Source: Dipetalonema caudispina
Taxonomy: Eukaryota > Nematoda > Chromadorea > Rhabditida > Onchocercidae
Direction: 5' to 3'
NCBI GenBank assembly: GCA_013365325.1
Contig: JABVXV010000015.1
Coordinates: 1 to 64,000 of the forward strand
DNA: 64,000 bases
Shown here: positions 24,732 through 37,600 of the stretch, piece after piece
Layout of the letters: each line of letters opens with the position of its first letter
Position numbering within the stretch: the stretch's first letter is position 1
Position numbers and translations under genes: made by a program
The notes under the pieces: generated by a model
Told to the model about the DNA's origin: nothing
The model's input: the letters and a program-made list of their open reading frames with translations, nothing else
Databases searched by the model: none

Positions 24732-26761
24732 CATTTTTGATAACAGGGATATATATTTCAGTTGTATCACTCAGAATATTTGAGCGATACATGTTTCTTG
24801 TAATTTTTTTTTGCAAATCTTCCGGACCATAATAAAGTTTCCAAATGTCATAATTAGAGGAAAGCCAGTGAAATTGCATCGAGATATTGAAAGAAAGCAT
24901 TCAAAAATTGAAGAAATGAGAAGCTGAATGGATTATGAGTTGGATATTTGGATTTTATTCAATTGCAGCTTGTTTTCGAGTAAAATTTCGAAAGAGTGAA
25001 AAAAAATCACTTCGTGAATAAAATAAAGATTGATTAACTATGGGAACGCGAATGTGATCCTAACCGTTCATTGTTGTAAATAAAATAAAATTTATATGAA
25101 ATCAACTTGCATTCCATTTTTATCTCCTGAATTCATTCGGAATTTCATCACATCAAATTTGTAAAAAGATGGGAAACAAACTCCCTAAATCCTACTGATC
25201 AGAATTCCCAATCCTATATTTACTTCAGAAACTCAGATCATAAATTCAGTAACTTCATCATGTTATCCTACAATCCATATTTTTTGTTTAATTCTTCCGT
25301 ATTTTTGACGAAATTATAAGTAAGCTGCTAACATTCATTTGGACATTCTTCCATTTAATTAAACTTCACACTAACAGTTAAGTAATATTTTTTCAATGAT
25401 CTGTTAGGTTGACTATAATATAATTATTTTCTCGGATATTTCAATTGATTAGTGATAAATGTATTTTTATAAGAAATTGAGAATTGAGAAATGTGACAAA
25501 ACTTTTTGTAATTAAACTTAACACATGTTCATCTCTAAATCTTTAAGGTGAAAATCGATGCAATATTGTTCTAGATGAAGATATCATCCAGAAATTAAAG
25601 ATAATCAAAAAGTAAATTACATTAAAAGATGGCTAACTTGATTACCTCCAAAAACTACAAATATCCTAAAATATGATTCAGTTGATACAAATACATCAGA
25701 AAATCTGATACTGATAATAATATCTGGTATTTTTTTTTTTTTTTTTTTGGTTACATTGGAATATCATTAGCATTTTATAACAAAATATGATTGAAAGGAT
25801 CAGAAGTCAAATCTTCCGCGAATTTTATTGTTCGTTTATTATTGTGAACGGTATGATATAGTGTGGTGATAATTTTCATCATCCTTGATTATTCTCTTAA
25901 ATTTTTAATCATTAGCACTTCCAAATTCATTTTTCTTCATTTGGTAATAGTTCGGTTTTTCCTTTTTCTGATAAATGAAATACTAAGTTTCCTAGTTGAT
26001 TTGCATTAAATTAGATACGTGAAAAAGACGTGTTGCATAGTGAAAATTTCTTTTAAACAAAACGCTAAGTGATGTTATACGTATAATTTGACGGATGGAC
26101 TATATCATTCATGTTCAAAAAATTTATGATAATTATTTTGCCATATTTTTCCTATTTTATCATCACCGTTATCATCTTCTTTTGCTGTAAGATAATAGTA
26201 ACAGTCAAACTTGTTCAATTTTTAAAAACACCATACAAGTCAATTTATATCATTTAAAAATGAAATGGAGGAAAGTTGAATTTTATGTCCAAAATTATTA
26301 ACTTAAATTCGAAATCATCAATCTAGTGAGGAGTACCTTGTTGAAATTTAGATTTATACAGAATAGATGGATTTGAATTAATTTCGAAATAAATTAAATA
26401 TAATCAAAGTTTTGCTTATATTAAATGCATGCAACAGACAGACTGATTGTTTTTTTTTCAATGATATGAAATCTCGAATTTCAATACTTCGTGACACAGC
26501 AATATTTTCATTTCAATCCAATCAGAGTAGTCCATCTGAGTATGTTACTAATCCAGATGGCGTAATGCCAGAATTTTTGCAGTTTTTCCGGATAGGTTTG
26601 TTGTTAGGTATTTCGGATTTCCTGCTGGAAGGCGTATGACCTCGGGTTGTTGAGATGTTTAATTCTTCATAAAAGAAGGAATTAAATGATATCACAAGTA
26701 TATATGCTCTTTGTTTTAGTATTTTACCTGTGTTTTCAAGAGGTGATCGCTAATAAAAAGA

Positions 26762-29700
26762 ATGTCAGTAAAACTCGCCGAGTATGTCTTTGTTCTCATT
26801 TATCTTTCTTTTTTGCATATTATTGAAATGCAGATTTTTTGTTATCTGCTAGAAAATTTACTTAGATCGAAGAATTAAAAGTCAAAGCAGGATTAATATC
26901 TGTACCTCGTTATACTGGAGAAATTATTCACCATAATCTTTATACTGCTTTTAATTGATTAATTATAGTGATATAGAGCTCAAAAACTAGTGTTTTTTCC
27001 ATCTTTCACTAACTCCATTGTTCATTTATTCTCATAACATATAGTCATTACTATGAAAATTACAGTATTCTTCCACCACCATCTTCTACATCGGACGAAT
27101 GGTCCGCTGTTCGTCGCGATCCGTGGTTTCAAGGTCGAGAAGTAAGTTCATTAATTTTACTGTAGATTTTGGCAAAATGCATCGTCAAGAACTATTCCCA
27201 TAAGCTTACTTGTTCCGCCAAACAACTGTCTTATGACGATCATATGAGCGCAAAGGCAATGGGAAGCGAAGTTTTTGCACATATTCTCTAGACACTGCAT
27301 AAAGCAGATGCATATAGTTTCTGTTTCAGGATGCTTTGAATGGTGATAATATTGGTGCTGTGGTACTGAAAGAGCCACCACCATATGGCAAAAGAAATGG
27401 GTGGATACCGAGGAATACAGAAGTAACTAGCTGTTCTTTATTGTAGTTAATTATGTAATTAATTACAGTACCAGTTACTTGGACAAAGTTCCTTCAGCTG
27501 GTTGCAGTAAGCAAGCTCTTTTTTTTTACAGGATTTCGGTGATGGTGGAGCGTTTCCTGAAATACCTGTGGCACAGTTTCCATTAGGTGACTTTATTTTA
27601 TTCTCTTATTTTGGCAGAAGATTATTTCGAATATTCTAAAGGGCAGTTATATGATTTCTGTTCTTACTCAAAGGAGGACGGGCAGGGCTGAATTAGAACT
27701 TAGGTTCATTTCTTACCGAGACTTCCTTATTTTGATTTTTTTCTTCTTTTTTTATCATAGTTTTTTTATAAAATTGGTTGAACTAATGGTGGTCCACTCA
27801 GGCATGGGGATGGATTTGCGCAAAAAGGCTGGTGGCGATAAAACTACTGCGCTTCAGTGTGATGCGGAGGGAAAGCTGCGGCACGATGCAATTGCTCGAA
27901 TTGGGCATGCAAAGGATAAAGTATGTATAAACGTTTTCCGTAAGACTCATCACGTAATCGATTAAACTATTGTCAGTTAAGAGTTGTTACTACATCAGTT
28001 GCTTGCTGGAACAAATTTACTTAAAACACCCTAGTTTTGCGACATGAATTAGAATGCAGAAACACTTAATTGTTTTTGTCTTTGTATGACAGGCCTTTCA
28101 CCAACAAAACCTTCATGAATCAAAGTTGCAGATAATCTATACAAGATTGGCCGATATGAAGCCGAGAATGTTAGAAGAAGAAGACGAATCATTTCAAAAA
28201 CCAGATGAAGAAACAATTGCACAGCAAACTGAAGCTACCCGTTTGGCATTGGAGAAGATTACTTCGACGAAGGTATGATTTTATAGATTTGTCCGCACAG
28301 ACTTTTTAAAGTGCATCCATATAATGCAGTGAAGGTCTTTTTTGACTATCGAATGTCTATTTTAGGTTGCAAGTGCTTTACCTGTTCGTCATGCACAGAA
28401 ACCAGATCCAGTGCAGTACATACGCTATACACCAAGTCAGCAAGGTGGGGGACATAATAGTGGTGCTCAACAACGAATTATTCGTATGGTCGAAGTACAG
28501 CAGGATCCAATGGAACCCCCAAAATTTAAGTGCGCTTTTTTTTTGTATACAATCTATATCTTCGTTGTCGTAGACTATCAGAATATTGTAGTAAGTGATA
28601 TCACAAAAACTTTGACATGAGTTTGAGATGACTGATTTTTACTACTGTTCATTAATGGTATGATGCTTACTCCACTTCAGAATCAATCAGAAGATACCAC
28701 GTGCTCCTCCATCTCCTCCAGCCCCCATCATGCATTCGCCACCTCGCAAGGTTCCTTTTCATTTCTCTCTTCTTAGTTCTACCTCATTAGAGAGTTAAAG
28801 TATCTTCACTTTAAAACTTAATTTCACTGGTAAATTTATTTTAATAGTACTAATATTCTGAAATTCCTTTTTCATAGTAAGGTATGAAATATTTCATATT
28901 TTTCCAGACAACCGTAAAAGAACAAGCAGACTGGAAAATCCCACCATGCATATCGAATTGGAAGAATCCAAAAGGTTCTGCATATACGTTATTCAAATTT
29001 TTTAGAACTCTTCTTGTCAACTAACTTCAATTTGAGAAGAGTTAAAAACAACTAAATCAATATATTTCTATATTACTTTTCCACCTATGCGTTTATGTGA
29101 TTTATTATATTATGATTGTATGTCGTAAACCGCAGGGAGTCCATTCAATTACGGAGCTGTATTTTATCTTAGGGTATTTTCAGGATTTACTATTGCACTG
29201 GATAAACGACTGGCTGCTGATGGAAGAGGCCTACAGCAGGTTTTGCATTTATAAGCGTTTCCAACATTTTCTAAATAAAATAACCGCAAACCTAGTTCCT
29301 AGTTACTATATGAAAAACTTGATCACTGGGTTTTTTAAAGGTACATATCAATGAAAATTTTGCCAAGTTAGCTGAATCATTATACTTGGCCGATCGCACA
29401 GCTCGTGAAGCTGTTGAAACACGCGCGCAGATGGAACGTCGTGTCGCCCAGAACAAAAAGGCTGAACAGGAGGAGAAGATGAGGGCTATGGCTGCGAAAG
29501 CCAGGTTTGTTTTACTTTTAAAATCGTGGTCGTTAATAGACAGTTGGTGCTAGAAATACCGATTTTTGAAATTCACGTTTTTCTGAAAATACAAAGGGCA
29601 GTGAACTTTTTGAATGTATTATTGCCTGATGATTTCTGGAATAGTTCGATTAACGGAAATGATACAACACATTCTTAATATATTCAAGTAGATTATGTCC

Positions 29701-31482
29701 ATTTGATTATTCTGCTTAACTTCATATTAAAACATATTATAGGCAAGAACGTACTGTACTCAAGAAAGCACATGAAGATGATTCAGTAAGTCAGGAAGCT
29801 CGTGAACGTGATCAAATCAGGTAGAGTAAATGCATTTATTCATCCTTGTTTATAGGTTTTTTTGCCTTCGACATTTAACTATCGGTGGAAATCATAGTAC
29901 AGTAATCATTACGAGCGATCTAGCATTATCGTATCTTTCTAGGAAAACAAAATTTTAAAATTTGTTGTCGCTCAAAGGTAAGGCAACGGTATTTTTGGCC
30001 TTTTAGCTAGTTTTATGTAAAATTTTCAGCTATTTTTCCGAGTAAAACTGCTTTTTTAGGTGAAAATATTCTTAAATTGAAAGTAGCGTACAGAAATAGT
30101 TGAAACTAGGATACAGGTTTGTTCAATTTTCAAATTTTTTGCAGGCGTGATCGCTTAGATGAACATCGTCGTGAAAGGAATATTGCACGAAACAATCCAG
30201 ATAAGCTGGATAGGTTTAAGAAGGGTCGTGAACGGGATATCAGCGAAAAAATTGCACTTGGTTTGCCAGATGCTCGAGCAAGACATCATGAAACGCAGTT
30301 TGATCAGCGACTCTTTGATCAGTCTAAGGTTTTTTGATTTCGTGCATGTTGACTCTACTTTTTTGTTGGAAATCTTTTAAACATTGGTTTTTATTGTCCC
30401 TCATTGTGAATCTATAGTTTTTATTGAGTTTTTTTGTTTACAAAAGGCAAAAGGGTTTTATATTATTTGCGGTTTTTTTTTCAGGGATTAGATAGTGGTG
30501 GTATTGATGATGAAACATACAGCGCATACGATAAACCCTGGCGTGCTCAGGACAATATTCAACAACACATTTATCGGCCGAGTAAGTTACATTTCTTGGG
30601 GAATTTGATTCTTCAATACTCAACATTTAAATGGCTGGAAACTTAAAAAGTGAAAAGGATAAAAATTGTTCATAAGATTTTTGGTATCTCAAAGCTATTG
30701 GTTGCAGGCAAAAATCTTGATAAAGATCTTTACGGTGATGATTTGGATCGTATAATCAGTACCAATCGATTCGTTCCTGATAAGGGATTCAGCGGTGCCG
30801 AACCTGGAGCAGCACGCAATGCTGGACCTGTTGAGGTTTGTCTTATTTGTTACCATTACGCTGTTTGTTTTTTTTAAAACGGAATGATCCTGCTTTTTTC
30901 TTGTTTAATCTATTTTTTCTGGAGTGGGGTGCGAAGGCAACTTTTATCTCATGTTACGTGTAAATTTTCGTTTGGTGAATCAAATCAGAGTACTCAAAGA
31001 TAACATCTCTTCTTGAAATGTTTCTCTTAACTAGTGTATTGTTCACTGCGCAACAGTTTTTAAAATATTTATAGTTTTATTGGTTCTTCGAACAGTACAA
31101 AAGTTTATTAAAGTTACAAACATGTTTTGCGCAACATTTCTCCTTAGTCCTTTTTCATTCAAAACGCGAATCCGTCTTTTCTACTTCCATGAAAAGCCTG
31201 CAAAAAATAAAGTAAAAAATTTTTTAGGCAGACTTCATTTTTGATAAGGGATAAAAGTTCCTATAACGCCATTTTCTCCTTATTGGTGATTTCATTATTT
31301 TTTCAAAGTTTCAGGTTTTGTTTATTCTCTAGCTTAATTTTCAGTTTGAAAAAGAAGAAGAGGATATCTTTGGTCTCGGCCAGTTGCTGCAATCAGCTAA
31401 AGAATCGGGTAAAGAATTGAAAAAGAGAGCAGGTGATAGCGGTGCTGATGAAGGTTCGTCGTCATCTAAGAAACGTCGGTGA
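26762..31482 (+). CDS. SNW1: SNW domain protein (SKIP/Prp45), spliceosome and transcription cofactor
   Basis: Component of the activated spliceosome and transcriptional coregulator in the nucleus (C. elegans skp-1). Sixteen exons join in consistent phase to 562 residues (human 536): 26762-26781, 27066-27141, 27330-27422, 27532-27586, 27802-27920, 28093-28272, 28366-28529, 28681-28750, 28908-28974, 29184-29239, 29341-29504, 29743-29820, 30145-30328, 30485-30581, 30708-30835, 31345-31482. Family landmarks: EPPPYGKRNGWIP and EDFGDGGAFPEI near the N-terminus, IRYTPSQQ, the proline run PRAPPSPPAP, the SNW signature SNWKNPKG, LDKRLAADGRGLQ, then a long charged coiled-coil-like region rich in RERD and ending in a basic tail KKRR. 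The first coding exon is only 20 nt; it supplies MSVKLA and splices through GTATGT, matching the family start. All expected blocks are present and in order. Confidence 0.96.
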
Positions 31483-32255
31483 ATAGTTTTTGTCTGTTTA
31501 TAATGTTTTTTTTTTTTCAAATATTTTTGATCTTTCTGTTATTAATCTACTCTATTGATGAAGTTTATTCAGTGGATTTCTGTTGTGAGGTTATAGTAAT
31601 TGTATGCACATTCATATGGATATGGTTTAGAAACTGCATTATAAGATATAAATTTCCCGATTTTCCTCTTATTCTTAGAAATTTTCAAAAGGAATGAAAT
31701 TTCTCAAGTTTTCGTACTTCGAGGATGGAAATATGAGCATCGAAGAATCGTGATTTTCCTCTTATATTTGATTTTCACGATGTTTCACTTGACATACACA
31801 AATTACAGCATACATGTTTATTTTGGGATTATGTCTGCAGTGATGCGGATTCGTTCTGTATTTCAGTTAGGCTGTTTTGTGCATAATTTCTGAACCTTAA
31901 TGTCGGTATCAAATGCTATAGACAGTTGCACCTTGTGTTCGTGATATTTTTCATACGTTTTTGTGGATACTGTAAGTTGCAATAACAAATCCAATCCAAA
32001 TAAAGGATGAATGGATAACACAAGGAAGCTCACAGATCTAACAGTTATACCTGAATTTCGTTTTAGCTATGTTAATTGTTATATATTAAAAAGCGTCTAA
32101 CTGTCAACTGTTTTGTTTCAAAATGCTCTATATTTCATTTATTGTAAGCCTAATATTCTAAACCTTCTTTGATGCTGATTTTACTTTTATTGTAACCACT
32201 GCATTTCAAGCTGATAGACCATCGAAACTTATTGTGATTTTTTGAACCAAAAATT
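31483..32255. other. SNW1 3' flank
   Basis: No exon seen. It should contain the SNW1 3'-UTR; AATAAA occurs near 32,001. The opposite-strand membrane protein gene ends at 32,256, so the two genes converge here. Confidence 0.5.
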
Positions 32256-33252
32256 CTACATACTAGAACTCACTGGTTTACTATCTTCTTGTACTGGAGT
32301 GCTTTCTGATTGGACTTCCCGATCCCGAATATCTTGTTTTTTGGTTCCCAGATTTGATTCAATATCTACTTTAGCTTGCGGCGCTTTGAGATCATCTTTT
32401 CGTTTAACTTAAAAAAAATTGGTGAAGACGAAAATCATTATTCCTGGAGCCACTGAAAAGTTCTGTAGTCATTGTTATCCATAGCGTTGATGAAGGTTTG
32501 TATATGGCGTTTCTGTTATGCTATGATTTATGTTGTAGTGGACTACGTTTTTCTTCTTATACTTTGAAAGATTGATAAGATAAGTAGCGGATAGTTCCAT
32601 ACTTTTTAAACTCCGAAACTGCATTTTCTGATCCAAATCATTCAGAAACAATGAGGAATTTGAAAAGAACTTCTAATTCTTCATTAGATGTTTTTCTGTA
32701 TGTGACTTTAAGATAATGTAAATGCAGAAGTGAACTCACTTCCGGTGCCTTTAACTGGAAATGCAACTGTACTCCTCATCCCGTAGTATGTATCCGCTTC
32801 TTTTGCGTTGGGGTCCTACATTTTTGAAAATGGTTTTGAGAGAAAGAAATAGTAAGCATAAATTAGAGATAAAAGGTGATTTAGGATTTAGGAACAACAA
32901 GTCGGTGTTCCGCTATTCCGTCAATATTTGGTCATTTTCAAAATTATCTTTGGGGATTTTGAAATATTTCGAAATGCGGAAGTCCAAAGTTACACTTCTG
33001 GAGAACATGTTAGGTGCATTCTGAGAATCACTGGTTGAGAAGTGGTACGAATGAAGTATATGTTTGCATGTTGGAGAAAACAATTGAGCGAACACTCAGT
33101 ACCACAAATTCAGGTAAATGCCCAGGTTTATATGGACGTTTGGATTTCTTCATTGCACAGGATAACAATATAATCGCAATAGCAATGCTACCAATAATGC
33201 TTGTTATAAATGTTGCCGTTATTGGTAGTATAATCATGAACCACAAATACAT
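32256..33252 (-). CDS. unrecognised small single-pass membrane protein
   Basis: Three minus-strand exons join in phase: 33252-33106 (49 codons, phase 0), 32815-32740 (phase 1) and 32407-32256 (to TAG), for 124 residues. Donors are GTGGTA and GTGAGT; acceptors TGTAG and TTTAAG. The N-terminal 35 residues are strongly hydrophobic (for example IIGSIAIAIILLSCA), directly followed by a basic stop-transfer stretch KKSKRPYKP. The rest is polar and charged, rich in K, D, E, Q and S, ending in SSSM. A type III or signal-anchor topology with a cytosolic tail is plausible; a cleaved signal peptide is less likely because the basic residues follow the hydrophobic segment. I recognise no family. A TTTCTAG acceptor-like site lies shortly upstream of the ATG. 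Coding is supported by open frame, phase and non-repetitive codons only. Confidence 0.55.
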
Positions 33253-34660
33253 TTGTTTAAGAATCCTAGAAATTCTTGCATTTTAAGATTAAAAATATGA
33301 TGTAGATTCTATTCTTGTTGCTATTAAATGTATTACATCATTTTAACTTATAGCAATTGAAGAACTTATATTTTTATTTGGAACTAAGGGTCCTGAGATT
33401 TACCTGGATGATTTAATAGCTTTGCAAGACAAGAGCATATTTCGGATAAGTTATGATGAGATTTTTTCAACAATACCTTAAGAAAATTCCATGAACAGAG
33501 TGTGCAACAGAAAAGCGGTATATATTTTTGACGCACACCGTTCTATATGACTTGATAAAAAAAAATAAAGCATTCTTAAGTGGAAACTTGTTTTTATTGC
33601 TTTTTATGAATGCTATGCAAATGTGAGAAAGATTTGGGAATATGTTCAAGATATAAAATTGTCCATTTGAATAATTTATTATTAAGCTATTAATTGCAAT
33701 CAACAGATTTATCAAATAGCATTCATGAGAGAGAAAGTTATCACTAAGGATGCTTGTCAATATCGTAAAATCTCCTCTACAACATAATGGTAAGAAATGA
33801 AGAGAGAGAGAGAGAGAAAGTTAGCTAAGAACAGATGTATTCAACATGTGAAGCCTCTTATTAAAAGTCAGGAACATACCAGTGAAAACTTTAGCGATCT
33901 TACTTGTAATGATAATGAATTTAAGTCAGATAGAATTGAAAGTTAATTATTTTAACTGAGTAAAAATTTTTTCACTTAAACCGAAATAGATTTCCATTCC
34001 GTTCCCTATTTATTACCTCTGTGGGGAGGGAAGATAGAAGAAAGTCATTGAAATGATGCGGGATACAGTGATTGCACAGTGTGCCTTATGTTTGGCGCAT
34101 AAATTTGATTCAAAATTTTGTGAAACTTTTACTTCCGGAACTTTGGGCTTGAAATGAATGAATGGTAGTGGTAAAGCTTCGATTAATCAATAACTGATTT
34201 TCCGGATAACTATTTTGATTGTTACCCGGAAATTTGATATTAGGGAGTAGATTATAATGTTAATCATTAACACGTCCATGTTTATCATTAATCACTAATG
34301 AAACGAAAACTTTCAATGACTGAAATCTTGAAAATGGTAACTATGAATATCAATAAATCATTATAATTATCACAATTTAATTTTGCATACAACTTTAATC
34401 AATCCTTAATATTCCCTTAATCGTATCTTATTTTTATGATCAATGGTACATGTGTTTTTCTTTTTCAAAGACCTCATTTAATATGTTGAATGAATAGTAG
34501 TAGTATGTCTACCATTGCTTCCTTTTTCAATAAAATTTCATGACTTTGATGATTAGAATTTTGATCCATAGTCGTATCCTACATTATTGCTGATTTATGC
34601 AATTAAATTTTAGGAAGTTTAAACATTTTTTTTAGGTGTTAATATTGTCAACTGTTATGG
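33253..34660. other. intergenic region between the membrane-protein gene and RMI1
   Basis: Divergent promoters would lie here. I see no exon. A short (GA)n run sits at about 33,799. Just before RMI1 a T8AG acceptor at 34,634 lies 26 nt before the start codon and may be a trans-splice site. Confidence 0.5.
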
Positions 34661-37600
34661 ATGGACGTCGAGACCATCAAGGATTTCTTCCGTAAGGAGC
34701 TTAATATTACATTACAAGATGAATGGCTAGCCGAAGTGATAATATATCTTCGTTCCCTAGTAAGTTAGACTTCTTTATAATCAACATTTGATAATTCCTT
34801 TTAAAAATCATATCTGAGTGCTGAACGCCCTATCGATTCCTTTAAGTACAGGTCATTTTGAATAAGTATTGTGACTACGAATAAAGTTTGATAGTGATCA
34901 CTATGAATACTGTTCTAATCAGTAAATACATTGATAAGTACACAAACGAATCCAGAAGTAAAGTTGGGTAGGAGAAAAGATGAAATATAATCAGTATTTT
35001 CATTTTTAAAACATTTCACATCTTTCTCTGCCGGTTGTTACTGTATGGAAATGCGTAAAATTTCTGATTTAAAAAATTGCTAAATTTTTTCAGGGATTTA
35101 ACAGTAATTCTTTATTATCAGCTGTTTATGAGCAGTGGCTTTACGCTGATCTCAAATTATCCACAAAACCATTGTTATCTTTATCATTTGATAATTCTTC
35201 GACACGAACAATGCTTGGAGGTAATACCGTGGTGCAGGTATGGTTTATTTCGTTTTTTTTTTGTTTTGGAAGAGAGAAATAACTGCTAAGGAGACATAAT
35301 TCTAGCAGCAAATTAAAATCAAATCATATTTCAGCTATGATTTCGCTTTGCTTTTAATTTATTGCTGGAACTATCTCTTCTCTACAACCTGTTTCCATTT
35401 CAGGTAAACTCAATTATTGATATTGGTACATCAATGTATTCACAGTACAGGAGTTTAACGAATAAATTCGAAGATAATTCTGGTTTTCAGTTGAAACAGG
35501 ACGAAAACGAAACAAGCTTCGATTCATTTGTGATTTTTCTTTAAGCATAAGACATATAAATAATACAACAATAAAGACGTGCTGGGGAATTATTGATCAG
35601 TACTTTGAATTTTTTGATCTTCAAAATTAATTTTGATTTATTGTCTGGCTCTCCAGTGGATTATAATTTCTCCGCTTTCTGACTCAAATTAAAAGATCTT
35701 TATTCTTTTAGCAAAATACGAAGCGTATGCTTTCAATGGAAGTAACAGACGGTCAACTGATAATGAAGGCTGTGGAATATGGTCCATTAAGTGCTCTTTC
35801 TCTCCTAACATGTCCAGGATGTAAGGTAGATTTTTTGATTGCGGATTATAGGTTACAGAAATCAATATTAGTTGTTGCAAGATTTTGGCTTTCTTATGTT
35901 TTATTTTCCCAGATGTTTGTCGGTGATATAATATTATTGTTAAAATAAAGAATCGATAAAATTTTGCTAATTTTCTTGATAAATAATAGTTCTGTTATTT
36001 AAGATTCGACTAACAAACAATGTGTGCTTTCGACGTGGTATTTTACTGCTTACCGAAATGAACTGTATAGTATTAGGTGGTGACGACGATTTGCTCATGA
36101 AAACTGGTCGTCCAGTTGAAATAATGATGAAGCATTTGAATATTGGTATCTCACTGCAGAGACAAAACTTCATATCTATAACCAAGGCAGAAAAGGAAAT
36201 CAATCAGTTAGTACCTCTCAGTAATTCATTTTCATTCAAGCCAAACCTGTAGCCGAGTTCCTGATCTAAAAAATATTTTTCTTATCATATCCTTAATTCC
36301 ATTAAGGATCAGTCATAACAACATCATGAATTCGGTTGTTATTGATACTCCTGCACTTCTTTGATGTATTGCTTTTTCTAAGAATTAGTTTTGGGAAGCA
36401 CCGAAGAAACATTCTAGTAGAGCAGATTTTTTAATAACTTTATTTCTCATCCAATTTCTAAATATGATTACTTCCATTTTTTTTTCATCCATTTTTACGA
36501 AATTTGCAGGTGTTCTTTTACAGTATAGGCATGAGTAGGCTAAGTGGTCAAATACTAAGAGTAGCTTTCATTCGCTAAAGCATGCACTAAGTTCCTGAAG
36601 AAGGAAAAGAATTTATTTCTCAAAACTGGAATTGTCAATGATGTTCGTGAAATACGGTTGTACAAATAGCGTTCTTCACTGATTTCCTGATCTTCCTTTT
36701 TTCATTCAGTGTCCCAGCTCCTCTTTGTGATGTTAATAAATCGGAGATGATTCACGAAAAAAGGACGAAAATAACTTTACTATTTGTTAAATACGAATTA
36801 ATGAAGAGAAAATGATTGCAGTGCCAACACTCCAAATGCTAGCAGTATTCTTCTCTCGCAGCCGAATATGAAGCCTATAATGCAGGTGAAGCCACTTTCG
36901 GGTAAAAAATCGTAAGTTATTTTACGGATTTTACGGACTACACCTATTGCTACTTTTTTCTGAATTTATTTTCTGCTAAGGACTCGAATAAAGTTAGCAC
37001 ATGATAAAATGTCCCCCAGTCTAATCAAAACCTTAATTCTGAAGCGAATTGGGCTCTGCAGAAAAATTGATAATACAACATTATTAAGGGATCTAAAATT
37101 CAGAATCATATTACAGCACTGCAAAACCTTCACATTTAGGAATAAATGAGTACTGATGCCATTTTAGGTCTTCAGAAACTCCAAAACAAAAAGTGATATC
37201 TGAAAGTAAAACTACACCAATTGAACACTCGGTGAACAACATTGGGGTAATCATTAAATTTGTTACTTAAGGTTTGCTTATATAAATCAGTTAATCTCAC
37301 ATTTTTGGTGCTTCAGTTCCATCATTTCAGCAACGAATAAACGTTTCATTGAATGAAAGTCCGAGTAGTTCGGGTAGTAAAACGCCAGTCATTGCATCAG
37401 CATCAAAGCGCTCAAAGGATTCATCGTCACATACTGCACTTGTTAAGCGCATGAAAATGTGTGTTGAAAAATTTCCATTATTAAAAGGAATGATTTTTGT
37501 GTTATTCGTACCAGTTGTATGTCCGGTCTGAAGAAAACTGCGTAATACCAGTTCATTGAAGACAGTAAATGAACGAGAGCAGTTTGAGAAGGTCGTAATA

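Larger units (their letters stand above)
22559..26761. other. gene-free T-rich region, possibly BCL11 3'-UTR
   Basis: No supportable exon on either strand. The plus strand is T-rich with many poly(T) runs, as in long nematode 3'-UTRs and intergenic DNA. The last 100 bp contain a TTTTCAAG acceptor-like site about 20 bp before the SNW1 start codon. Confidence 0.55.

Noticed and set aside
26412..26639. 75-codon plus-strand frame just upstream of SNW1
   Set aside because: No splice connection to SNW1 in phase and no domain; it overlaps the probable promoter or outron.
33014..33286. 90-codon plus-strand frame with hydrophobic stretch
   Set aside because: It is the antisense shadow of the first exon of the minus-strand membrane protein, which has matching downstream exons.
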